In this document: piece by piece, positions 8,370 to 14,464 of the stretch
Numbering within the stretch: the stretch's first letter is position 1
Layout of the letters: the number at the start of each line of letters is the position of its first letter
Source of the DNA: Stenotrophomonas sp. MYb238
Lineage (GTDB): Bacteria > Pseudomonadota > Gammaproteobacteria > Xanthomonadales > Xanthomonadaceae
Direction of reading: 5' to 3'
Assembly: GCF_009496535.1 (NCBI RefSeq)
Contig: NZ_WIDL01000033.1
Coordinates: forward strand, 1 to 34,420
DNA: 34,420 bases
Notes under the pieces: generated by a model
Databases searched by the model: none
Seen by the model: the letters and a program-made list of their open reading frames with translations, nothing else
Told to the model about the DNA's origin: nothing
Position numbers and translations under genes: made by a program

Positions 8370-8385
8370 CGTAATTGAGATTACG
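8370..8385. promoter_or_regulatory. Perfect dyad upstream of decaheme gene, candidate TetR operator
   Basis: CGTAAT-TGAG-ATTACG is a perfect 6-4-6 inverted repeat 45 bases before the decaheme GTG. It overlaps the transcription start predicted from the promoter at 8391-8418, a typical repressor position. The TetR-family gene lies immediately upstream, so its product is the natural candidate ligand. That assignment is inferred. Confidence 0.5.
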
Positions 8386-8390
8386 GTGCG

Positions 8391-8418
8391 ATTCTGGGAA
8401 AGCCTGCGTTCAGGTCAA
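8391..8418 (-). promoter_or_regulatory. Candidate sigma-70 promoter for the decaheme/barrel genes
   Basis: On the minus strand TTGACC (8413-8418) is separated by 16 bases from CAGAAT (8391-8396). These match the -35 and -10 consensus at 5/6 and 4/6. Transcription would start near 8384, inside the CGTAAT dyad, leaving a leader of about 60 bases before the GTG at 8325. Confidence 0.45.
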
Positions 8419-8437
8419 GCTGCAGTGCAGCAGGCTT
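8400..8437. promoter_or_regulatory. Nested inverted repeats overlapping the -35 region
   Basis: AAGCCTGC (8400-8407) pairs with GCAGGCTT (8430-8437). Inside it lies a second perfect palindrome, GCTGCA-G-TGCAGC (8419-8431), just upstream of the candidate -35. This could be the 3' hairpin of the tetR transcript or a binding site for an activator. It begins 5 bases after the tetR stop codon. Confidence 0.35.
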
Positions 8438-8441
8438 GCGT

Positions 8442-9113
8442 TCAGGAACGGGGGAGGGCGCCTTGCAGGAACATGCGCACCGCCGAACGGGCGCGGCCCT
8501 GGATCTGCGGCAGCTGGGTGCCGTCGACCCAGCCGTTGATGGAGCGGATGATCAGCCCGCCGAACACCAGCATGTAGAAATGGTCGGCGGCCATGTCCGG
8601 GTCCTCGATGTGCAGGCGGCCGGCGCGGGTCTCGCGGGCGAAGTATTCGCTCAGCAGCCGCTCCGCCGGCTGGATGCCGTGGACGCGGAACCAGTCGCGC
8701 AGGGCCGGCTGGCTGATGCCCTCGGTGGTGATGATGCGGTGGCAGGCGATGCGCGCCGGGCTGAGGATCTCCTCGACCATGTGGCAGGCCGCTTCCTCCA
8801 GCGCCTGCGCCGGCGGCAGCGGCGAGTCCAGCAGTTCCTCCACGTCCTTGCCGAAATCGCGGATGCTGCGCTCCATCAGCGCGTGCACCAGGCCTTCCTT
8901 GTCGCCGAAGGCGCGGTACAGCGTGGACAGCGAGCCGCCGGCGCGCTTGACGATGTCCGACAGCCGCGCGCCCTGGTAGCCCTTTTCGTTGAACACCTCG
9001 ATGGCCACGTCGAGGAAGCGCTCCACGCGCAGTTCGCCACGGCGCTGCAGTTCCACCGCCGGGCGCGGCGGCAGCGTGGGTTTTTCCGGGGAAGGGTGCG
9101 GCGGTCTGCGCAT
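8442..9113 (-). CDS. TetR/AcrR-family transcriptional regulator
   Basis: This is a DNA-binding regulator of 223 residues. After a Pro-rich N-terminus, the TetR-type domain starts near residue 28 (RVERFLDVAIEVFNEKGY). The helix-turn-helix is RLSDIVKRAGGSLSTLYRAF at about residues 50-69, followed by GDKEGLV. The C-terminal half (residues 90-215) is an all-helical ligand/dimerisation domain similar to AefR-type regulators (TTEGISQPALRDWF and so on). It is 46 bases downstream of ccmB and 116 bases upstream of the decaheme gene, on the same strand. It is therefore placed to control the conduit genes, and a perfect dyad lies in that gap. The ligand is unknown. The extra Pro-rich N-terminus could mean a slightly later true start, but no other ATG comes before the domain. 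Confidence 0.9.
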   Translation of the reverse strand: MRRPPHPSPEKPTLPPRPAVELQRRGELRVERFLDVAIEVFNEKGYQGARLSDIVKRAGGSLSTLYRAFGDKEGLVHALMERSIRDFGKDVEELLDSPLPPAQALEEAACHMVEEILSPARIACHRIITTEGISQPALRDWFRVHGIQPAERLLSEYFARETRAGRLHIEDPDMAADHFYMLVFGGLIIRSINGWVDGTQLPQIQGRARSAVRMFLQGALPRS

Positions 9114-9159
9114 GCGCGGTCGCGGGGAAGTCCGGCGCCAAGGATAGCGCCGGCGTGCC

Positions 9160-9855
9160 TCAGGAGTTGGCGATGCGGATCGCGGCGGCGGCGGTCAGCG
9201 GCGCCAGCAGCAGGCTGACCACCAGGCCGGCGGCGAGCAGCAGCAGCGCGCCGCTGGCGTCGAAGCCCTGCGCCGCCGCCGCCACCGCGCCGGCGCCGAA
9301 TACCAGCACCGGCACGTACAGCGGCAGCACCAGCAGCGCCAGCAGGATGCCGGAGCGGCGCATGCCCACGGTCAGCGCCGCGACCACCGCGCCGAGCAGG
9401 CTGAGCAGCGGCGTGCCCAGCGCCAGCGAGGCGACCAGCACGGGTAGCTGGTCGCGCGGCAGCTGCATCAGTTCGGCCAGCAGCGGGCTGACCAGCACCA
9501 GCGGGAAGGCGGTGGTCAGCCAGTGCGAGAACACCCGCACCGCGACCAGCCACGGCAGCGGTACCGGCGAGAGCAGCCACTGTTCCAGCGAGCCGTCCTC
9601 GGCATCGCCGCGGAACAGCGTGTCCAGCGACAGCAGGCCGGCCAGCAGCACCGACAGCCACAGCACCGCCGCGGCCACGCGCTGCAGCAGCTGCGGGTTG
9701 CCGCCGAGGGCCAGGGCGAACAGCGCCACCACCAGCAGCGCGAACAGGATCGGCTGCGCGGCGTCGCCGCGGCGCCGCCACAGCAGTTTCAGGTCGCGCG
9801 CGAGCAGCGCCCGGGCGGCGTCGAACAGGGTGGGCTGCGGACCGGGCAGGCTCAT
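9160..9855 (-). CDS. ccmB: Haem exporter permease CcmB
   Basis: CcmB is the membrane permease of the CcmABC complex, which releases haem-loaded CcmE from CcmC. The product has 231 residues (E. coli CcmB has 220). It contains the conserved N-terminal cytoplasmic segment [20 protein letters not shown] and about six membrane segments. The family motif region [20 protein letters not shown] lies near residues 80-100. The start at 9855 overlaps the ccmA stop (ATGA). Unlike the usual ccmABCDEF order, its downstream neighbour is a TetR gene, not ccmC. Confidence 0.97.
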   Translation of the reverse strand: MSLPGPQPTLFDAARALLARDLKLLWRRRGDAAQPILFALLVVALFALALGGNPQLLQRVAAAVLWLSVLLAGLLSLDTLFRGDAEDGSLEQWLLSPVPLPWLVAVRVFSHWLTTAFPLVLVSPLLAELMQLPRDQLPVLVASLALGTPLLSLLGAVVAALTVGMRRSGILLALLVLPLYVPVLVFGAGAVAAAAQGFDASGALLLLAAGLVVSLLLAPLTAAAAIRIANS

Positions 9856-10508
9856 GCGGCGGCCTCCACCGCGGCCGGGCCGAGGGTGAGCGTGCGGTTG
9901 CGCACCGGCGGCGCCGCGTAGGCGCCATGGGTGGTGACCAGGGTGCCGCCGCCGCTGCGCAGGTGCGCGGAAATCATGCGGTTGACCAGGTTGATGCCGT
10001 CCAGGTCGAGGTTGGCGTAGGGCTCGTCCAGCAGCCACACCGGCGCCGGCGACAGCCACAGCCGGGCCAGCGACAGGCGCTTCTTCTGCCCGGCCGACAG
10101 CTGCCGCACCAGGGTGTCCTCGTAGCCGGCCAGGCCGACGATGGCCAGCGCGTTGCCGGGCATCTGCCGCGCGCGCCGGCCCTGCAGGCCGCACAGCACG
10201 TGCAGGTTCTCCAGCGTGCCGAGGTCCTGCTTGAGCGCGGGCAGGTGGCCGAGGTAGGCGATGTAGCGCGAGCGTTCGCCGGCACCGGCGGGATGCCCGT
10301 CGATGCGGATCGTGCCTTCGTCGGCGCGCAGCAGCCCGGCCAGCACGCGCAGCAGGGTGGTCTTGCCGGCGCCGTTGCCGCCCTGCACCAGCAGGGCTTC
10401 GCCAGCGTCCACATGCAGGTCGAGGGGGCCGAACACCGGGTCGTCGTTGCGGGTGAAGCGCAGCCCGCGCGCGTCGAGCAGCGGCGGAGTGTTCATGGTC
10501 GCGGTCAT
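9852..10508 (-). CDS. ccmA: Haem exporter ATPase CcmA
   Basis: CcmA is the cytoplasmic ABC ATPase that powers release of holo-CcmE from CcmC/D. The product has 218 residues with the Walker A motif GGNGAGKTT (43-51), the ABC signature LSAGQKKR (137-144), the Walker B motif VWLLDEP (157-163) with the CcmA-type YANLD after it, and the switch TTHG. The start at 10508 ([11 protein letters not shown]) is preferred. An in-frame ATG at 10496 is possible, and neither has a strong ribosome site. A good -10 hexamer lies 61 bases upstream. It heads the 10.5-kb minus-strand run through ccmF. Confidence 0.96.
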   Translation of the reverse strand: MTATMNTPPLLDARGLRFTRNDDPVFGPLDLHVDAGEALLVQGGNGAGKTTLLRVLAGLLRADEGTIRIDGHPAGAGERSRYIAYLGHLPALKQDLGTLENLHVLCGLQGRRARQMPGNALAIVGLAGYEDTLVRQLSAGQKKRLSLARLWLSPAPVWLLDEPYANLDLDGINLVNRMISAHLRSGGGTLVTTHGAYAAPPVRNRTLTLGPAAVEAAA

Positions 10509-10568
10509 CGGATCGGGCGCTTCCGTCCTTGGGTGGGAGCGCAGACAGGCTGGCGCATCGGGCGCGAC

Positions 10569-10574
10569 ATTATA
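10569..10574 (-). promoter_or_regulatory. Consensus -10 hexamer upstream of ccmA
   Basis: A perfect TATAAT reads on the minus strand in the 167-base divergent gap between ccmA and the aminotransferase gene, an AT-rich island in otherwise very GC-rich sequence. No good -35 is found 16-18 bases upstream (GCTGCG), so it may need an activator. Transcription would start about 55 bases before the ccmA ATG. Confidence 0.4.
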
Positions 10575-10675
10575 GGCGTTGCGGCGGGAGCCGCAGCGCG
10601 CAGGCGGGCGGGGGCGGCCGTTGCCGCCGGCATTGCGTAAACTCGGCGTTTCCCTTCCCCGACACCGACGCATCG

Positions 10676-11824
10676 ATGCAACCGCAGACCAAGTTGCCCA
10701 AGGTGGGCACCACCATCTTCACCGTGATGTCGCAGCTGGCCGCCGAACACGGCGCGGTCAACCTGGGCCAGGGCTTCCCCGATTTCGCCGCGCCGCAGCG
10801 CCTGATCGACGAGACCGCCAGGGCCATGCGCGAGGGCCTGAACCAGTACGCGCCGATGACCGGCGTGGCGCCGCTGCGCCAGGCCATCGCGCGGAAGGTG
10901 CTGGACTGCTACGGCGCGCAGGTCGACCCGGACAGCGAGATCACCGTGACCTCCGGCGGCACCGAGGCCATCTTCGATGCCATCCACGCGGTGGTGCGCG
11001 CCGGCGACGAGGTCATCGTGCTCGACCCGGCCTACGACTGCTACGAGCCGGCCATCGACCTGGCCGGCGCGCGCGCGGTGCATGTCGCGCTCGACCCGCA
11101 GACCTTCGCCGTGGACTGGGACAAGGTGCGCGCGGCGATCACGCCCAGGACGCGCATGCTGATGGTCAACACCCCGCACAACCCTTCCGGCGCGATGCTC
11201 TCGGCGGCGGACATGCAGGCGCTGGCCGACGTGCTGCGCGGCACCGGCATCTACCTGATCTCCGACGAGGTGTACGAACACATCGTCTACGACGGCGCCC
11301 GCCACGAATCGGCGCTGCGCTACCCGGAACTGCGCGAGCGCGCCTTCGTCATCTCCAGCTTCGGCAAGACCTACCACTGCACCGGCTGGAAGATCGGCTA
11401 CGCCATCGCCCCGCCGGCGCTGAGCGCCGAGTTCCGCAAGGTGCACCAGTACAACACCTTCACCACCTACGGCCCGGCGCAGTACGGCTTCGCCGCGATG
11501 ATCCGCGACGAGCCGGAGCACCACCTGGAACTGGGCGCGTTCTACCAGGCCAAGCGCGACCGCTTCCGCGAACAGCTGCTGACCACGCGGTTGAAGCCGT
11601 TGCCGGTGCCCGGCGGCTATTTCCAGCTGGTGGACTATTCGGCCGTCAGCGACCTGCCGGACCACGAATTCGTGAAGTGGCTGACCATCGAGAAGGGCGT
11701 CACCGCGATCCCGCTCTCGCCGTTCTACGAAACCGCGCCGGCCGGACAACGCCTGGTGCGGCTGTGCTTCGCCAAGAACGACGCCACGCTGGATGCGGCG
11801 ATCGAGCGCCTCCAGAAGCTCTGA
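10676..11824 (+). CDS. PLP-dependent methionine/glutamine aminotransferase (YbdL/KAT-like)
   Basis: This is a fold-type I, class I/II aminotransferase. Close relatives (YbdL, kynurenine/glutamine transaminase K) transfer the amino group of methionine, glutamine or aromatic residues to 2-oxo acids, including the methionine-salvage keto acid KMTB. The product has 382 residues. The PLP lysine is Lys231 in [16 protein letters not shown]. Also visible are NTPHNPSGA (165-173) and ISDEVYEHI (195-203, cofactor-ring Asp197 and Tyr200). An N-terminal NLGQGFPDF segment is typical of this subgroup. The ATG at 10676 is chosen because it opens the conserved region; upstream codons are compositionally random. 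The gene downstream encodes an omega-amidase-like enzyme, which would remove the 2-oxoglutaramate formed from glutamine and pull the reaction forward. Exact substrate is inferred. Confidence 0.92.
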   Translation: MQPQTKLPKVGTTIFTVMSQLAAEHGAVNLGQGFPDFAAPQRLIDETARAMREGLNQYAPMTGVAPLRQAIARKVLDCYGAQVDPDSEITVTSGGTEAIFDAIHAVVRAGDEVIVLDPAYDCYEPAIDLAGARAVHVALDPQTFAVDWDKVRAAITPRTRMLMVNTPHNPSGAMLSAADMQALADVLRGTGIYLISDEVYEHIVYDGARHESALRYPELRERAFVISSFGKTYHCTGWKIGYAIAPPALSAEFRKVHQYNTFTTYGPAQYGFAAMIRDEPEHHLELGAFYQAKRDRFREQLLTTRLKPLPVPGGYFQLVDYSAVSDLPDHEFVKWLTIEKGVTAIPLSPFYETAPAGQRLVRLCFAKNDATLDAAIERLQKL

Positions 11825-11837
11825 AATGCCCTGAAAC

Positions 11838-11912
11838 CCCGTAGGAGCGGCTTCAGCCGCGAACGGGCTTTCCCGGCGAAGGCCCCATCGCGGCTGAAGC
11901 CGCTCCTACGGG
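11838..11912. repeat. REPIN: two inverted REP palindromes
   Basis: Two perfect 25-base arms face each other (11838-11862 and 11888-11912) around a 25-base spacer. Each arm contains its own small palindrome, GCGGCT-TC-AGCCGC, beside the GTAGGAGC head. This is the structure of a REP doublet (REPIN), as found in many copies in Pseudomonas and Xanthomonadaceae and moved by RAYT-type transposases. It lies between the aminotransferase and amidase genes and will form a long hairpin in their transcript, so it could reduce downstream expression. Confidence 0.9.
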
Positions 11913-11935
11913 AATACATGTATCCGGGAGACATC

Positions 11936-12733
11936 ATGCAAGACCTCCGCATTTCCCTCGTACAAGGCGACACCCGCTGGCACGACCCGGCCGGCAACCG
12001 CGAGCATTACGCCGCGCTGCTGGCACCACTGGCCGGTGCGACCGATCTGGTGATCCTGCCGGAGACCTTCACCAGTGGTTTCTCCAACGACGCCATTTTC
12101 AGGGCCGAGGGCATGGACGGCCCGACCGTGGCCTGGATGCGCGAACAGGCGCGCCTGCTGGGTGCGGCCGTCACCGGCAGCGTGCAGCTGCGCGTGGGCG
12201 AGGAGGTGTTCAACCGCCTGCTGTGGGCCACGCCCGATGGCGGGTTGAAGCACTACGACAAGCGCCACCTGTTCCGCCATGCCGGCGAGCACGAGCGCTA
12301 TGCCGCCGGCGGCGAGCGCCTGTGCGTGGAATGGAAGGGCTGGCGGATCAATCCGCAGATCTGCTACGACCTGCGCTTCCCGGTGTTCTGCCGCAACCGC
12401 TTCGACGTGGAGCGGGCGGGGCAGATGGATTTCGACCTGCAGATCTTCGTCGCCAACTGGCCGTCGGCGCGTGCCCATGCCTGGCGCACGCTGGCCAAGG
12501 CCAGGGCGATCGAGAACCTGTGCTACGTGGCGGTGGTCAACCGCGTCGGGGTGGACGGAAACGGCCTGCACTATGCCGGCGACAGCGCGGTGATCGATTT
12601 CCTCGGCCAGCCGCAGGTGGAGATCCGCGAGCGCGAGCAGGTGGTCACCACCACCATCGCGGCGCAGGCGCTGGCCGCCCACCGCGAGCGCTTCCCGGCG
12701 ATGCTGGACGCCGACGCCTTCACCCTGGCATGA
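11936..12733 (+). CDS. Omega-amidase-like carbon-nitrogen hydrolase (YafV/Nit2 type)
   Basis: This is a nitrilase-superfamily amidase. Members of the YafV/Nit2 branch hydrolyse 2-oxoglutaramate or 2-oxosuccinamate to the dicarboxylate and ammonia. The product has 265 residues. The Glu-Lys-Cys catalytic triad is visible: Glu43 in LVILPETFTSGF, Lys109 in HYDKRHLF, and Cys143 in QICYDLRFPVF. The start at 11936 has GGGAGA 6 bases upstream; an in-frame ATG at 11918 would add six residues and lacks a ribosome site. It lies 111 bases after a glutamine/methionine aminotransferase-like gene. This pairing supports the glutamine transaminase-omega-amidase route used in methionine salvage. A REPIN separates the two, so they may not be transcribed equally. 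Confidence 0.93.
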   Translation: MQDLRISLVQGDTRWHDPAGNREHYAALLAPLAGATDLVILPETFTSGFSNDAIFRAEGMDGPTVAWMREQARLLGAAVTGSVQLRVGEEVFNRLLWATPDGGLKHYDKRHLFRHAGEHERYAAGGERLCVEWKGWRINPQICYDLRFPVFCRNRFDVERAGQMDFDLQIFVANWPSARAHAWRTLAKARAIENLCYVAVVNRVGVDGNGLHYAGDSAVIDFLGQPQVEIREREQVVTTTIAAQALAAHRERFPAMLDADAFTLA

Positions 12734-12839
12734 GTCCGGGCGACGCTGAACGCAGGCCCGATGGATGCGCCCGCCATCGCATGCGCGATGCGGTCGCGCT
12801 GCTAGGCTCGGCCCGTCCCCTGGTTATGGAGAGCGAACC

Positions 12840-13271
12840 ATGAAGATCCTGGCAGGCGCCCTGCTGCTGGCCGCCGTCGGCCTGGCCCCGTCCGCGCACG
12901 CGGCCGGCAACATCGATTGCGAACTGCGTTTCAACCTGTCCGGCTGGTCGATTTTCTACAAGACCGCCACCGGCAACGGCACCATCACCTGCGACAACGG
13001 CGCCAGCATCCCGGTGAAGATCAGCGCCAAGGGCGGCGGCCTGACGGTCGGCAAGTCCACGGTCAGCGATGGCCGCGGCAAGTTCACCGGCGCCTACAGC
13101 CTCAACGACCTGATCGGGACCTATGGCGGCGCCGAGGTGCATGCCGGCGCTTCCCGTTCCAGCAACGCCCAGGTAGTGACCAAGGGCGATATCTCGCTGG
13201 CCCTGGCCGGCACCGGCCGCGGCTGGGACCTGGGCGTGGGCTTCGGCAAGTTCGTGATCGAACGGCGCTGA
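12840..13271 (+). CDS. Small exported protein of unknown function
   Basis: The product has 143 residues and a clear Sec signal peptide (MKILAGALLLAAVGLAPSAHA, cut after Ala21), so it is probably periplasmic at about 12 kDa mature. Two cysteines (Cys27 and Cys51) could form a disulphide. The rest is Gly/Ser/Thr-rich with alternating hydrophobic residues, as in a small beta-sheet protein (GGGLTVGK, LIGTYGGAEVHAG, LGVGFGKFVIE). GGAGAG lies about 8 bases before the ATG at 12840. I do not recognise the family. It follows the amidase by 106 bases and faces the toxin gene tail-to-tail, so it is probably its own unit. Confidence 0.8.
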   Translation: MKILAGALLLAAVGLAPSAHAAGNIDCELRFNLSGWSIFYKTATGNGTITCDNGASIPVKISAKGGGLTVGKSTVSDGRGKFTGAYSLNDLIGTYGGAEVHAGASRSSNAQVVTKGDISLALAGTGRGWDLGVGFGKFVIERR

Positions 13272-13312
13272 ATTTCGCCTCTGATGCCCGGTCACTGGGC
13301 CGGGTGCGAGGA

Positions 13313-13945
13313 TCATTCGTCCGCCACCGGGAATGCCTTCAGCGCCGCCCACACGATGGGCTTGGCCCATTCGGGCACCTGCGCGAATTCCTCCTGCGTC
13401 GCGGGGCAGAGGAGCCGCCCGCGTTCCACTTCCAGCACAAGCAAGGGTTCGGCCCTGCCGTCGGCATCGGCAGGCAGGCTGTTGTCGTAGACGTGCAGTG
13501 CGGTGAGATGCGGCAACAGCTCGATCAGGTTCAACCGCGAACTGTCGAAGCGCTGGCGGATCTTGCCTTCGGGAATGTCATGGCCGCCCCTGGCAACACG
13601 GGCGGCGACACGCTGCAGATGCAGTTCGACGCTCTCCAGCCCGCAGAACCAGATGCTCACTTCGTGCCGGGTGCAGGCTTCGCGCAGCAGGGCGGGAATG
13701 GTGTTCGCGCCCAGTGTGGTTTCAAAGGCGTAATCGAGGCCACCAGCCATGGCCGAGCGCAGCCGGCGGATACCTTCCTGCCAGGCGGTGGCATTGGCTT
13801 GCTCCAATGGCCAGCCGCTCTCGACCAGTCGCCGGGTGAAAGCGTCCGGGTTGAACCAGGTGGCGCCGTCCTCGGCCAGCATCGCCCCCAGCAGGGAACT
13901 TTTGCCAGCGCCATTGACGCCGGCAAGGACCAGGATCTTCGCCAT
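13313..13945 (-). CDS. Zeta-toxin-like P-loop ATPase, probable toxin of a TA pair
   Basis: The 210-residue P-loop protein has Walker A GVNGAGKSS near residues 9-17, then a segment typical of zeta toxin/COG4185 proteins (FNPDAFTRRL, FETTLGANT). Zeta toxins phosphorylate UDP-N-acetylglucosamine or related nucleotide sugars and poison cell-wall synthesis. Other members of this branch are only called 'predicted ABC-type ATPase', so the activity is inferred. The gene starts 3 bases after the stop of a Phd-like antitoxin gene, the standard antitoxin-first operon arrangement. It is tail-to-tail with the exported-protein gene. Confidence 0.85.
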   Translation of the reverse strand: MAKILVLAGVNGAGKSSLLGAMLAEDGATWFNPDAFTRRLVESGWPLEQANATAWQEGIRRLRSAMAGGLDYAFETTLGANTIPALLREACTRHEVSIWFCGLESVELHLQRVAARVARGGHDIPEGKIRQRFDSSRLNLIELLPHLTALHVYDNSLPADADGRAEPLLVLEVERGRLLCPATQEEFAQVPEWAKPIVWAALKAFPVADE

Positions 13946-13948
13946 CGT

Positions 13949-14290
13949 TTACAGCGGCTCGCCCAGGGCGATCTTGCGTCCGCGCCGGGCCGGGCGGGCC
14001 AGCGCTTTCGCCAGGCTGCCATCCTGCAGCGCCGACAGGTGGGCATCGAATTCAGCCTGCAGGGTCTGCAGCGACTGCGCGCGCTGTGCCGCAGCGGAAT
14101 GTGCGTTTGCTTGATCGACCAGGCGCTGGTATTCCTCGGCAGACACCACCACCGCCTGCGGATGGTTGTGGTTGGTGACGACCACCGCGCCGCTCCTGAG
14201 TACCTTGCGCATCAGCTCCGGCCAGCCCTTGGCCTTGATGTCGCTGGCGGGCGACTTTTCCAGGTCAGGCAGATTCAGGGTGAGATCCAT
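13949..14290 (-). CDS. Phd/YefM-like antitoxin
   Basis: The 113-residue protein has a Phd/YefM-type DNA-binding fold at its N-terminal half (KGWPELMRKVLRSGAVVVTNHNHPQAVVVSAEEYQRLVD, residues about 22-60). The segment VVVTNHNHPQAVVVSAEEYQ is the usual Phd hallmark. The C-terminal half is helical, Ala/Gln-rich and ends in a basic tail (ARPARRGRKIALGEPL), likely the toxin-binding part. The ATG at 14290 opens the folded region; longer upstream readings run into AT-rich promoter DNA. Antitoxins of this type repress their own operon, and a palindrome lies in the promoter just upstream. It is followed after 3 bases by the toxin gene. Confidence 0.87.
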   Translation of the reverse strand: MDLTLNLPDLEKSPASDIKAKGWPELMRKVLRSGAVVVTNHNHPQAVVVSAEEYQRLVDQANAHSAAAQRAQSLQTLQAEFDAHLSALQDGSLAKALARPARRGRKIALGEPL

Positions 14291-14320
14291 GGCGGCTGTC
14301 CGGTGGCGGGATAGAGGAAA

Positions 14321-14349
14321 AATATCCCAAATTTCCCATTTTGGGTAAA
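14321..14349 (-). promoter_or_regulatory. Candidate promoter and operator of the toxin-antitoxin pair
   Basis: On the minus strand TTTACC (14344-14349) and GATATT (14321-14326) are 17 bases apart, each 4/6 to consensus. A palindrome, CCCA-TTT-TGGG (14335-14345), lies mostly in the spacer and overlaps the edge of the -35. This stretch is strikingly AT-rich for the window. The layout fits antitoxin autorepression. Confidence 0.5.
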
Positions 14350-14395
14350 TTTTCCGGAATTGATTCAGCCCACGGACGATGTGATCCGGAAAATG

Positions 14396-14422
14396 GAACG
14401 CCCGGCGCTGGGCCGGGCGTTC
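14396..14422 (-). terminator. Intrinsic terminator downstream of rluB
   Basis: The perfect 11-bp arms GAACGCCCGGC (14396-14406) and GCCGGGCGTTC (14412-14422) enclose a 5-base loop and are followed on the minus strand by CATTTT. It lies 43 bases after the rluB stop and ends the scpA-scpB-rluB transcript before the toxin-antitoxin promoter. Confidence 0.8.
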
Positions 14423-14464
14423 TGGGGCATGTAGCGGGCAAGCGGCGCCGCTGCAGAGCAACGG

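Noticed and set aside
4813-8577. A 1254-codon plus-strand frame opposite the conduit genes
   Set aside because: It is antisense to three genes with clear motifs. Its composition is Val/Gly/Ala/Arg-rich noise with no domain or ribosome site.
13287-13304. Hairpin between the exported-protein gene and the toxin gene as a terminator
   Set aside because: The stem is only 5 bp with an 8-base loop and no T-run, so it is too weak to call.
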